A stretch of DNA of 64,000 nucleotides, taken from positions 1 to 64,000 of the forward strand of contig JAOPGA020000365.1 in NCBI GenBank assembly GCA_026419775.2. The letters run 5' to 3'. Source of the DNA: Acrasis kona. Its lineage: Eukaryota > Heterolobosea > Eutetramitea > Acrasida > Acrasidae. Positions 1-9,362 of this stretch are shown piece after piece. The notes beneath the pieces were generated by a model. That model saw only the letters and a list, made by a program, of their open reading frames with translations. It did no database searches and was not told the DNA's origin. The translations under genes were made by a program, and so were the position numbers. The first letter of the stretch is position 1, and the number at the start of each line of letters is the position of its first letter.

Positions 1-1308
1 CTTAAAGGAAGGCATAGTGGTGCAAACATGGCCGCCAGTGTAATTAACATGTTGAAAGAGCTTAACTTGATATCCAAAGTGTTAACAATCACTGCCGATA
101 ATGCAACTAATATGGAGTCACTAGTAAAAGTTCTAAATGCAACACTACGGACGACGTATCGCCAAAATCTACCAGTCTTTGAGGGTGAGGATGGTTACAT
201 CCGGTGTCTTGCCCATATCATCAACTTGATTGCCAAAGACATTATGCAAGCCCTTAAAGCAGGTGCAAAGGAGGACAGTTATGAGATCCTAGACAAAATG
301 GATGCCAAGCAAAACATTGCTTCATTAAGCTCAATCATGAAGGTACGAACTGTTGTGCTACATATCAAGGACTCTCCACAGCGACGCGAGCGATGGTTGG
401 GTCTATGCAACAATGATCAACAGAAACAGTTCATTGATTACGACATACACACTCGCTGGAACTCTACATATCTTATGATTGATAGCGCTTTGAGATTTCC
501 AAGAGAACTTGTACAGTACACACAGAGTGAGGAGCTTGATGATCTGACAATAAATCAAGGTGATTGGATGCAACTAGAGCAAGTCCGCAATGTTTTGAAA
601 AAGTTGGATCAGATGACAAAATTCCTGTCTTCAAGTAGCCCTCAGATCGCCAACTCACTTGCTATCTATTACCAATTGAGTGATTTACTAGATGATATTT
701 CACAAAGGAAGAAAAAATACAAAAATGTTCCAATACCTCTTGCAGAAGCAGTGAAAGCGTCAATTGAGAAGTACCAGAAGTACTACTCACTAATGGATCG
801 TAGTTTAATCTATTACATTGCAGCCACATTAGACCCAAGAAGCAAGGCTGTATGGATAGAAAACCATTTACAGAAGTCTGATCTTGACTTCATTGTTAAA
901 CAGATAATTGAAAAATTAAAAGTTGACAACGATGTCCAAAATGAAGAAGAGAACATTCCAACACCACCAAGCTCTGATTTTTCTGTAAATGCGATGATGC
1001 TTCAAAGTAACAAAGCTAATAGAGTATTGTTGTCTGATGTAGACAGATACTACAACTCAGGTGTGGTCAGTGGTGATCCAAATGGAGGCTTTAAATGGGT
1101 TCTATCATGGTGGAAAGATAATGCCGCAGTTATGCCAGTAATGTCCAAGGTTGCGCGACGATATCTCGCAATACCAGCTGCGTCTGTTTCCGCTGAGCGT
1201 ATGTTTAATGCTGGGCGTGATATTATGGATATTCGACGCCAATCAATGTGTGCTACAACATTCCGTTGGTTGATGTTGTTGAAAGATCACTATAAACATA
1301 AAAACTAG
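1..1308 (+). CDS. hAT-family transposase, 5'-truncated by window edge
   Basis: The reading frame is open from base 1, so the ATG at 28 is probably not the true start and the N-terminal part (usually a BED zinc finger) lies outside the window. The first residues, around GRHSGANMA, already match the RNase H-like core of hAT transposases (family usual: GRHTGENIA), followed by a DNAT motif in ITADNATNM and later a TRWNST motif. The C-terminal 60 residues carry the hAT dimerisation signature, YLAIPAASVSAERMFNAG. The protein cuts and pastes DNA between short inverted repeats. The visible frame is intact (435 codons), so the copy could be recently active. It resembles eukaryotic hAT proteins of the RICESLEEPER/ZBED type. 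Confidence 0.9.
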   Translation, partial: LKGRHSGANMAASVINMLKELNLISKVLTITADNATNMESLVKVLNATLRTTYRQNLPVFEGEDGYIRCLAHIINLIAKDIMQALKAGAKEDSYEILDKMDAKQNIASLSSIMKVRTVVLHIKDSPQRRERWLGLCNNDQQKQFIDYDIHTRWNSTYLMIDSALRFPRELVQYTQSEELDDLTINQGDWMQLEQVRNVLKKLDQMTKFLSSSSPQIANSLAIYYQLSDLLDDISQRKKKYKNVPIPLAEAVKASIEKYQKYYSLMDRSLIYYIAATLDPRSKAVWIENHLQKSDLDFIVKQIIEKLKVDNDVQNEEENIPTPPSSDFSVNAMMLQSNKANRVLLSDVDRYYNSGVVSGDPNGGFKWVLSWWKDNAAVMPVMSKVARRYLAIPAASVSAERMFNAGRDIMDIRRQSMCATTFRWLMLLKDHYKHKN

Positions 1309-1317
1309 CCTCAAATA

Positions 1318-1448
1318 TTTGCAAATATTTGAATTTGTATTTGATTTATTTGTATTTGGCCGGAGTATTTGACCGGAGCATTTGAATAAATAATTATTTG
1401 TGACAAATTACTTGCAAATTATTTACAAATCATTCGTGCCGAGCCCTA
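1318..1448 (+). repeat. Subterminal ATTTG repeats and putative hAT terminal inverted repeat
   Basis: Between the transposase stop and 1430 the motif ATTTG, or its complement CAAAT, recurs about a dozen times (for example ATATTTGCAAATATTTGAAT near 1315-1335, then TATTTGACC, CATTTGAA, TTATTTGTGAC). Clusters of short subterminal motifs next to the inverted repeat are transposase binding sites in known hAT elements. The last 18 bp are the probable terminal repeat. Confidence 0.5.
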
Positions 1449-1969
1449 TATATGGACAACAAAAGACTTTGTTCTTGAATTGGAAGGTTGTTTACATTTT
1501 GGCACTGATGACAAAATCCACAGATCGCAAACTATCATAAATAATAGTCTAACAGAGAAATGTCTACCAACTCTATTTCCGGATAATTATGGAGCAAGAT
1601 GGCAAGAAAACCAAAATCATTGAAGCCTCATATTGAACATGGCCCGCGACTTAACTGCATGTTCACTCTAATGTACACGGATGATTGGTTGTTATAGAAT
1701 CTACTGCAAACAGTTTCTCCTCATTAGCCCAAAAACACTCGAGAAACAGATGCTGACCCGGTGCTCAAATTTAATTTTGACTAAATAAACCAATTCAAAA
1801 TAATGGCTGATTGCCCGTCAATTCTTTTACAGGACCACTTACCCTTTATGTAAAATTGTAAATATTGGTTGAAAAATGTCATCCTGTCACTTGAAATTTG
1901 ATTTTTTGTCTGGAAAGTGAATACCCTATATCACGTCACATACATCTCATACAAATCGTTTGGTTATAA
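1449..1969 (+). other. Gene-free stretch flanking the transposon, with a 57-codon open tail
   Basis: Immediately outside the putative transposon end, a frame from 1453 to the TGA at 1621-1623 stays open for 57 codons and has protein-like composition (for example DFVELEL-type and CLPTLFPDNYGARW segments; the former reads DFVLELEGC). No start or splice acceptor is evident. It could be the 3' end of a host gene interrupted by the insertion, or chance. From 1624 to 1969 I see nothing except the AT-rich promoter region of the next gene, including TTATAAATGAG overlapping its start. Confidence 0.3.
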
Positions 1970-3130
1970 ATGAGTGGGGAGAGCTTTAATACATTCCTAT
2001 CGGTCAGTTCCGAACTGGAATCAATACTTGCTATTGATAACACAAACCTTTTGGACAATTCGGATAACTCTCAAGGGTCCTGTAATTATTTAGAAGAATC
2101 AAAACAAGAAGATAAAACATATACTACTTTTGAAAACAATTTCTTTGAAGGTATGGAGTTTGGAAGCTTTTTAGATGGGAACATCTTCGAGGACCTCATG
2201 GAGGAACAATTTAAGCGACAAGAGCCGGAACAAAATGATTTAAAGCACGACGATGCTTTTTATTCATTTATATCACAACTTGCACCGATACAACAATCTG
2301 ATACACAGTTAAATAATGACAACAGACGAAGCAGGGCATATACTAGAGGGCCTATCACCGCGACTGCTGAGGCACAATATAATCAACCAGTAGAGAGCCG
2401 TCAAAGAGCAATAACAAGGGCGGCGTTGTCTTCACTGAACATCCCAATGACCCGCCAACAAACTTTTCGCAACGAAATTCCCCTTGAGCATTCTATAAAA
2501 GACAACTTGTTACATCAAGTCAATACATTCCAACAGCCAAACAGAACACCATCTCACCCGCCGCCGCATTTATTGAGTTTAGATTTGCACGGAATACTAG
2601 AACAAAAGAATGAATCCATAAATAGTAGAATTGTTAACCAGAGGAAGTCAGCACCCACAACTCCAAGGGATAGGTCGACTTCGGGCTCGAAAAGTCCTCG
2701 CTCAAAAAGCCCACGTGGTTTGGCACTTCCAAGCCCCCGCTCAAAAAGTCCTAGAGGACACAACTATAGCCCGCACAGTCCTCATGCGCACAAAAATGCA
2801 GCCATCCAGACCCTGGACCAATTAGTCACAGTAACCTCAGATCCAACAGACACGTCACGCCCACGCGATCAACGACCAAAGAGTACCGATCAGCTCCTAA
2901 GTTTGTCACATGCATTGGGCGTAGTGCCCAATTTAAAACAAAGACCTTTGAGTGCTAATTTCGATACAGGCACTGTAAATAATTTATTACAAGATCAGGA
3001 ACCACCATCTGAGCCTCTCAGTGCTACGTCGAAATTAGAAAAAACGCTGAAAGTAAGAAAGGGCAGGTATAGAAGGTCTGCAAAGGTCCATGGGTACGAA
3101 GGGATGGTGCAGGAATTCAAGTTTAATTAG
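1970..3130 (+). CDS. Disordered Ser/Pro/Lys-rich protein
   Basis: A single 386-residue exon, not recognised as any family. The N-terminal 110 residues are acidic (Asn, Asp, Glu) and contain scattered aromatic residues. Residues about 225-275 hold a run of proline-directed SP sites in a degenerate repeat (SKSPRSKSPRG, then SPRSKSPRG), typical of kinase-regulated disordered regions. The C-terminus is basic (KVRKGRYRRSAK), possibly nuclear targeting. The start is the first ATG, 40 bp after an AT-rich stretch. AATAAA about 35 bp after the stop probably serves as the polyadenylation signal. Function unknown. Confidence 0.6.
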   Translation: MSGESFNTFLSVSSELESILAIDNTNLLDNSDNSQGSCNYLEESKQEDKTYTTFENNFFEGMEFGSFLDGNIFEDLMEEQFKRQEPEQNDLKHDDAFYSFISQLAPIQQSDTQLNNDNRRSRAYTRGPITATAEAQYNQPVESRQRAITRAALSSLNIPMTRQQTFRNEIPLEHSIKDNLLHQVNTFQQPNRTPSHPPPHLLSLDLHGILEQKNESINSRIVNQRKSAPTTPRDRSTSGSKSPRSKSPRGLALPSPRSKSPRGHNYSPHSPHAHKNAAIQTLDQLVTVTSDPTDTSRPRDQRPKSTDQLLSLSHALGVVPNLKQRPLSANFDTGTVNNLLQDQEPPSEPLSATSKLEKTLKVRKGRYRRSAKVHGYEGMVQEFKFN

Positions 3131-3239
3131 CGCCTAGTTTGTGAATGTTGTATATTATGTTGCGAATAAATGTCTAACTTGTTTGATTCTTTGTGTTTGG
3201 ATGTTATTTTTAGATTGCGGGTTGATTATACTTACAAAA

Positions 3240-3578
3240 ATGAGTTTCTTCAGTTCAATAACATCATACTTCACTGGAGGGGGAGAGGAACCACAAAAAA
3301 AAGAGAGGAAAAAGATAATACCTTTAATTGATGCGGATAAAATCAACATTGTTGCTTTGGATGACTTAAAATCTAGGAACAACAACGAGAGTTGCTACAT
3401 TTGTATAGATGGTTATATTTATGACGTCACAAAGTTTTTGAATGAACATCCAGGTGGTGAGGATATACTTTTAGATGTAAGTGGCGCACAGGACGCGTCA
3501 GAAGCATTTCACGATAGTGGTCATTCAGACGAGGCCATAAAACAAATGGAGGCATATCTCGTTGGAAGAATACAATGA
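3240..3578 (+). CDS. Cytochrome b5 domain protein
   Basis: A 112-residue haem-binding electron carrier. The core reads SCYICIDGYIYDVTKFLNEH, followed by PGGEDILL; the first axial histidine is in HPGG and the second in the HDSGHS segment about 25 residues later. I chose the ATG at 3240 rather than the in-frame ATG at 3141, because the upstream stretch overlaps the poly(A) region of the preceding gene and the b5 fold starts soon after 3240. No C-terminal membrane anchor is present, so this is a soluble form, or anchored through the hydrophobic N-terminus (MSFFSSITSYF). The gene is convergent with the aminopeptidase-like gene downstream, 69 bp away. Confidence 0.85.
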   Translation: MSFFSSITSYFTGGGEEPQKKERKKIIPLIDADKINIVALDDLKSRNNNESCYICIDGYIYDVTKFLNEHPGGEDILLDVSGAQDASEAFHDSGHSDEAIKQMEAYLVGRIQ

Positions 3579-3647
3579 TTCTATAAAAGCAATAAATAAC
3601 GTTTAATTTATAAAGAAGCAGACTGCATAAACCACCGAGTAAATTTA

Positions 3648-5012
3648 TTACGTACATAGCTCAACAAAATCCTGTTCGTTCATGTACTTGTAAGAATATG
3701 AATCCATCATTTTCCTCATTTTTTGTTGAAAGTTTTCTTCTCCAACTTCAGACACGATACTTAATATCAAACTCAAACTTGCAGAATACGTTAAGCCGTT
3801 AAATACTTGTGCAAAATCTTCTTGTTTTGTATTCTTATCAAACACAGCCAAAGCAGATTGTTTACTCAAAGCGAACGAAGAATGTGTATTTGATGATGTT
3901 GGTGCTCTTCCTAAAATGACATCTCCAAATTTCTTTTCGCAGTACTGTGCCAGACCTTCCTTTAGATGGAAAGGCATTGCCACAAGATTACCAAACCAAA
4001 AGTGAGCAAGTTCATGGATGATTAACTCTACAAAGCTGTCGTCCTTTTTTTGTTGTTTGTTTCCCTTCTCCTTCTTGTCTTGAGACGGAAGAGCTAAAAA
4101 TATGCATCCCCAATTCTCCATTCCTCCGCCGAACAGTTTGGGAGTGATGACAAAATCAACTTTCATCTCATTCGTTACATTAAAGTACTCCTCTAACAAA
4201 GGAAGAGCCTGTTTTGTTACGGACATGACTGTTTCCGCCACTTTTCCAATTTGATCTGAGGGGTAGTATATATTTACTTGTGTATTGTCTCCGTTTGCAC
4301 CAACGACATCTTCGCAAACCACGTCATATGCTCCAATTGAAAAAGCGAGCAGGTATGGAGACATGTTGGGTGTTTTTTCAAAAACGTAACTAGTACGGTT
4401 GTTTGATGTCCTACTGCTGTGGACTGCTGTATTCGAAATGCACTTCATTGTGGCTGGAATGTTTTGTATGCTCAAGCTAAATGTTGCTCTATGCCAGAAC
4501 TCGTCAAAGCAGGGGAAAGCGGTCCTTGCATAAGTGGCCTCAAAGTGGGTTGTAATGTAATCTGAATTAGCGTGTCTGCAATGGAAAATTCCTTTTGGCT
4601 CAAGCTGGTTTACTTGAGCTTTGAAAGAGATTGTTATTGTGGCCTTTCCAACAACAAGATTTTGATCACAAGTAATGGTCAGTATAGGTTCTTGCTTTGG
4701 TATATCTTCAGAAACAGCCTCATCCGTCTTTTTATTAGCTTTTTTTTTCACTGGGTTAGATTTCACATTCTTTTGCGTCGTCTTCTGATTAACAGGCTCA
4801 TTTGCCAAAGGTGATAAATGTGTATTTTGTATAGATTTCTTATTTTGTTCCACCTTTAAACCCTTTATTAGTATGTTCTCGGTACAGTTCATTTGTATTA
4901 TATTTGTCGGTTCATTTATTCTTAACTGAATCGCCACACTGCCTGTGTATGATCTCAAGTCATCATCAAAGTTTAGAAGAATGTCATAGTGAATTGGTGT
5001 AGGTTGTGACAT
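3648..5012 (-). CDS. M1-family aminopeptidase-like protein, short and with altered zinc site
   Basis: A 454-residue protein with the N-terminal beta-saddle and the thermolysin-like domain of gluzincin M1 peptidases. The substrate motif is GGMENWG, close to the usual GAMEN. The zinc motif HELAH is intact and is followed by FWFGNLV, and the next KEG glutamate is the expected third ligand. The spacing from the second His to that Glu is 14 residues, not the family's 18. The proton-donor Tyr region reads LTYSASLS, where YEKG is usual. The protein stops soon after, without the C-terminal helical domain (family members are 600-1000 residues). A basic lysine/glutamine-rich insert lies at residues 55-105. 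It may be a pseudo-peptidase. No signal peptide is seen. Confidence 0.8.
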   Translation of the reverse strand: MSQPTPIHYDILLNFDDDLRSYTGSVAIQLRINEPTNIIQMNCTENILIKGLKVEQNKKSIQNTHLSPLANEPVNQKTTQKNVKSNPVKKKANKKTDEAVSEDIPKQEPILTITCDQNLVVGKATITISFKAQVNQLEPKGIFHCRHANSDYITTHFEATYARTAFPCFDEFWHRATFSLSIQNIPATMKCISNTAVHSSRTSNNRTSYVFEKTPNMSPYLLAFSIGAYDVVCEDVVGANGDNTQVNIYYPSDQIGKVAETVMSVTKQALPLLEEYFNVTNEMKVDFVITPKLFGGGMENWGCIFLALPSQDKKEKGNKQQKKDDSFVELIIHELAHFWFGNLVAMPFHLKEGLAQYCEKKFGDVILGRAPTSSNTHSSFALSKQSALAVFDKNTKQEDFAQVFNGLTYSASLSLILSIVSEVGEENFQQKMRKMMDSYSYKYMNEQDFVELCT

Positions 5013-5156
5013 TGTAAAAGCATTATGGTCGAGCTTGTATCAGATGTTACACAAAGATAGAGGACCTGGCCTAAAGTCTTGGATCACAACCACACTTTGG
5101 TATGCGCCTCCGTTTTTATATCTCATCCCAATCTTTAACTTTGCCGCCAAAAACTG

Positions 5157-5783
5157 ATGCAAAAAATACACCCCCAACCGTTAAATTCTTCCAGAAGGGC
5201 TAAAAGCCAGGACTTCGGTGAGAACTATGTAAATAAGCAGCAGCTTGAAAAGCTATTAAAGGAACTGAATGTTGTAGTGGATGGCCTTGATTTGCAGTTG
5301 AAGGAGTCGAATGCAGAGGTGAATGTATATGCCGACCTTGCGAAGAAGATGATGGCACAAAAAAAGAAACAAGAAACAGAAATACAACAACTCACAACTA
5401 ATCGGATAAAACTCGAATCTGCAATTGCTGATTTAAAATATAGAACAGTACAACTGCAGAGGGAAACTAGTATCAATGAAGAACACATACGCGTTTCGAA
5501 AATAGAAATTAAAAACAAAACAAAAGATATAAAGAAAAAAATAAAGCAAGCGGAGGACATTCGAAGATCCACGAGAGACCACATTGTGTCGACAGAAGAA
5601 CTTGAACTCATTAGAATACAGGCAATCAAGGATCGGAAAAATCTCACAAAAAAGAAAGAGGATTTAGTAGAAGAGTATCGCGACACATTAAAGATGACTA
5701 GATTCAACACTGGCGATGAAGAGGCTTTTATCGCCATACCAAACGAAGTTGTTGAAATTAAAAAGAAGATGAACTGGACATAA
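5157..5783 (+). CDS. Coiled-coil protein
   Basis: A 208-residue, Lys/Glu-rich, almost wholly helical protein. Heptad-like patterns run from about residue 25 to 185 (LEKLLKELNVVVDGLDLQLK, later KIEIKNKTKDIKKKIKQAED). No catalytic or targeting motif is visible. Composition resembles small axonemal or basal-body coiled-coil proteins, but I cannot name a family. It is divergent from the aminopeptidase-like gene, sharing a 144-bp upstream region, and convergent with the C2 gene downstream. Confidence 0.6.
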   Translation: MQKIHPQPLNSSRRAKSQDFGENYVNKQQLEKLLKELNVVVDGLDLQLKESNAEVNVYADLAKKMMAQKKKQETEIQQLTTNRIKLESAIADLKYRTVQLQRETSINEEHIRVSKIEIKNKTKDIKKKIKQAEDIRRSTRDHIVSTEELELIRIQAIKDRKNLTKKKEDLVEEYRDTLKMTRFNTGDEEAFIAIPNEVVEIKKKMNWT

Positions 5784-5871
5784 CTATTCGCTCGCAATAC
5801 TCGTGTAAACCAACTCCACAACATTCAACTTTTGATGTAAATCAAAGTAAATTCTATTTTTATTTAATACT

Positions 5872-7438
5872 CTAATTTTGTTCTTGGTCAACCTGAAGAG
5901 ATGTCCCATCGGCATGAGGCAGATAAATAAACCTCACATGCAACATTGGTTTGTCGTCTGTTAGATTCGATAATGTCGCATTAACTGATTTCCCAATCAA
6001 CGAGAAGGCGTCCAACGGGGAGTCAGCACCATCTGATACCGGGGATGCAACTTGTTCCACATGATTCAAACCGAATATAGGTATCCACGCCTCCTGACCA
6101 CTATTAATCGTCTCCAACTCAATGTCACACAATCCCAAAATCTGATCAATCTTCTCTCCCATGTCCACTTTGAGTTGAATCTCTAGCACTTGTGTTCTCC
6201 GGTCGGTCACGTAAACGTTCAATTCTTGATTCCATTGTGAATGATGACTATTAACGCTCGTTGTTCTTTGAGGACTCTTCCACCACTCTTTGCTATAGAT
6301 GCCATCACTGCCTTTCATTGCAGCCGAGCAATAAATGTAATGACTCAACACTCCAAAACCACGAAACAGGTTGTTGATGTTTTTGGCTTCTAGTATTTGT
6401 ACTTTTAAAAGTCCTTGTGTGAGGAAGAACACGTTGGCGCCGAACGCTCCCATCAATAATTCCAAAACATTAACATTGTTGAATATTTTAAGGTACTTGT
6501 GTTTGACTCCCATCAGTTCAAGTCCGTTCCTCATCTCTCCGTGCCTTAACATTCTGCTGTATCCATGTGAAATGTGTTGAACGATGAAGGAATCCAACTT
6601 TCTTGATTGAACGAGGTCAAGCCATACAATGTTTTCCAAATCAATGTTCCATGAAGTGAATAGTGAAGAAAGTATGTTGGTCCATTTGACTCCTCTTGTG
6701 TTGCTGATTACGCGTTTGTCGTCACGAAAGAATGAATAGGATGAATCATTGTCAATGACCCATTTGTTCTTGCTCTTGTTGAACTTGAACTCTCCTCCCA
6801 TGCGGGCTGGACCCCTTCCTGTTGTGAGATTGGCCACGCTGCCTAATTGGTATTTACCGGCACTTGAGGTCAAGTCTCCGTGCTTGCATTTTATTCGCCC
6901 ATCTGCAAAAGAATTTTGTCTCTCTGGTGCGTATACAAAAGATAAGTTTGAATCCAAGATCCAGAGGTAATTTGTTTTTTTATCCAGAACACAAGATCCT
7001 ACAAAGATGTCCCTTGGTGTTTGAATGTCAGATTTGTTCTCTTCTTGATTGATTGAACCTCCGTCCATTAAAGATGTAACGCTATTGGTCATTGTTTGGC
7101 CTATTAAAGAGAATAAATCTATGTCGGCATTTTTGATTGAATTTCCCTCTGCATTTGTATCATACTCCTTCCAAACTGAATTCTTAAACTTTGATGTATA
7201 AAAGTTTCGAACCTGTTTCGGGATATGTTCCATGCGATTTGTAATATGCCAGAAAATCTTCATTGCTTTCTCCCCAAGTGTTGACTCTGCTGTACAATTT
7301 CGGTTCGTTGTTAACTCCCGCATCAATCTTGAATATGATTGGTGTATTATGATAGGGAAGTTCGCCAGCGCTATATGTTACGGCTGACGAAGGTGGCATG
7401 TGCTTCTTCACCTTCTCCACTGCCCTTGTACTCTTCAT
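5872..7438 (-). CDS. C2-domain protein (two exons)
   Basis: Two overlapping frames are joined by a 37-nt GT-AG intron at 7176-7212, giving 509 residues. The last ~170 residues look like a C2 domain: LLKVQILEAKNINNLFRGFG, a central WNQELNVYVTD strand and a final MLHVRFIYLPH strand. C2 domains bind membranes or Ca2+. Acidic Ca2+ ligands are sparse, so Ca2+ independence is possible. The N-terminal 330 residues (KLYSRVNTWG, AYYKSHGTYPE, LTTGRGPARMGGEFKFN) are not a family I recognise. A second TM-less repeat, LIGxxxxNxxxxLxD, occurs both near residue 100 and near the C-terminus. Confidence 0.7.
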
Positions 7439-7723
7439 AGCCTTATTTTTTTAATACATTGTAACGTTTATTTTTAGAAAAGTTTGGTAAACTCAAGGAT
7501 GGTATAAATACAGTAACAGCTTCTCTTACCGAGACTTAGGAGAGTGATTTAGAGGCTTGGCTGCGGATTACCCAATCTTTAACACTCTTTCCCCCTCAAG
7601 GACGAGATCATGAGTTGTTTTTGAGGGAGTTCATATTACGGTGCATTTTTGATATTTCACAAGGAAAATTAAAAGAAGAACAAATCTTTAGGTGAGAGTT
7701 TTTTGTTTTTATGTTTCAAACAT

Positions 7724-8673
7724 TTAGTTCCTGTCGTGGTATTTTAAAGTGTCCATTATACGATAAGATAACTCTGGTGAATTCTTCTCGCCAGAATTCT
7801 TCTCCTTCCTTATCTTACACGCACTTACCATAGCATCATGCCATTTGTTATCCCTCTTCTCAACAATCTTATTGAAGATTACAGGGAGAATCCATCCTCC
7901 ATAATCTGCAAAGTAAGTTTGAGTGTATCTAGTTGTGTTCTCCCCCAATTTTTCAAACACAATACCACCCGAAGCCACTGCACGTATGTAGTTCTTTGAT
8001 ATGGGGCATGCGTTATGTCTTATGCTCTTACGTATCATAATATAACCATCGTCAATCCTCCTTGCACTATGAATAAGGCAAAAATCTCTATTAGTCAAAG
8101 GGAATGGCAATTTGTATTGAAATCGTAGAACAGAAAGTGCTTTTCCATTCTTTTCAACATAGTCCAAATTAGTTATTGCGTGAATTTCAGATTCAATGTT
8201 TTGAATGTAGTCAGCATCCACGTATGCGTGGAATACCTCATCAACGCTGTAGGGAATAACACCGGTTTCACACATCTATAAAATAGTTAAATCATATTAT
8301 TTTGAAATGATGATACCTTCTTCAAACCCTTTCTCCCGTTGTAGAATGGACTTTTGCTAACCATGACTGTCCGTTCATCGCTGTGGAATACGGTCTTCCA
8401 CATAGTATTATTTTTAATATCTGATAGTACCCGATTGAAATCTCTTTCGTCAATTTCTACAAGATCTGGATTATATAACACACCAAGTTCTTTTGTTGTA
8501 TCATTCTTTCCATCTACTAAGTCTGCGTTCAACATTGGCTCCTCGCTGCTTGCAGCGTCTTGTCCAAGTTTGGGTGACGATTTTGATCTAGAAATGAAGT
8601 TGGCACCACTTAGCAGATCCTTCATGGACTGCTTTGATGCTTCCCTTGCCAGTTTACGTGGGTTATGAATCAT
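7724..8673 (-). CDS. START-domain lipid-transfer-like protein (two exons)
   Basis: Two exons joined by a 41-nt intron (8276-8316) encode 302 residues. Residues about 95-290 form a START domain. The signature PFPLTNRDFCLIHSARR is followed by the IRKSIRHNACPISKNYIRA strand-loop-strand. START domains hold one lipid in a hydrophobic tunnel. No signal peptide or membrane segment is seen, so the protein is probably cytosolic. It resembles the START half of the RGS-START gene at 20.2 kb: both have a DF-x(5)-DIK helix ahead of the domain, which suggests paralogy. The N-terminal 80 residues are Ser/Lys-rich and disordered. Confidence 0.8.
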
Positions 8674-9362
8674 TGTTTACTTTATGAGAAGAGGAGACTT
8701 GATATCTTTATTGTTCAATTTATATGGTCGTCGAATACCAAATAAGGATAGTTTCAAACAGTGCCGACCATTGAGTGTTTAAAAGTTTCGAATGATCACC
8801 AATTAGTTATAATTAACTCTCACCGACATGTACATAATACTTTGTGATGCTAGATAACATCATTAAGACACCACTTACTAAAACAGTTTATTGCGTTTGT
8901 GTCATTGATGGATACTTATTTGAGTATAGTTTTGGTGAGATCTTCGACCCTCGAAGAGTTTTTTTAAAATAATGAACTTGACTCCCTTTTTTATTGCTCA
9001 TCAACTATTACTAATACTAAGTAATCAATCATCAACTAATGTATGGATTGTTTCTGTCATTTCCAATACTAAGCAATACCGTAACAATCAAAGTGTGTTA
9101 TCAATCTCGCATTAGCACAATGCAAGAGAATGCATAATGAGACCTAATCTGTTGTGCAATGAAAAGCACAACTACTTTCTATTTTTTTTGTAGTTGTGTT
9201 GACATCATCGCACCTATTTAGCAGGAGTAGCTTTTTAAAATAAATAAAACTAATAGGCTGTTTGATCATTACACTCGAGATTGAATACAACATCTCAACT
9301 AGGAAAGAGTACAATCGTACTTTAGTGATTGGTTGACCGTTCTTTACTCAAAATATTTAGTG
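8674..9362. other. Shared upstream region between START gene and VPS11
   Basis: About 690 bp separate two divergent genes. I found no open frame of note. Short direct repeats occur at 9000-9080: CTAATACTAAG and CAATACTAAGCAATA, and ATCAACTA twice. The region is AT-rich and presumably carries both promoters. Confidence 0.4.

Larger units (their letters stand above)
1..1448 (+). mobile_element. hAT DNA transposon, right-hand end
   Basis: The transposase frame is followed by about 140 bp of short ATTTG/CAAAT repeats and a putative terminal sequence at about 1431-1448. Read inward on the minus strand this starts TAGGGCTCGGCACGAATG, which is typical of hAT inverted repeats (TAGGG or CAGGG starts). 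The left end is outside the window, so neither the matching inverted repeat nor the 8-bp target duplication could be confirmed. Confidence 0.6.

Noticed and set aside
2554-2763. Antisense 69-codon frame over the SP-repeat region
   Set aside because: It is a mirror of the repetitive RSKSPRG codons, with no start context or homology.
3141-3239. Extended N-terminus for cytochrome b5 from the ATG at 3141
   Set aside because: The extra 33 residues come from the 3' region of the upstream gene, including its AATAAA, and do not resemble a signal or anchor needed by the family.
7184-7326. Frameshift in the C2-domain gene
   Set aside because: A 37-nt GT-AG intron at 7176-7212 joins the frames exactly.
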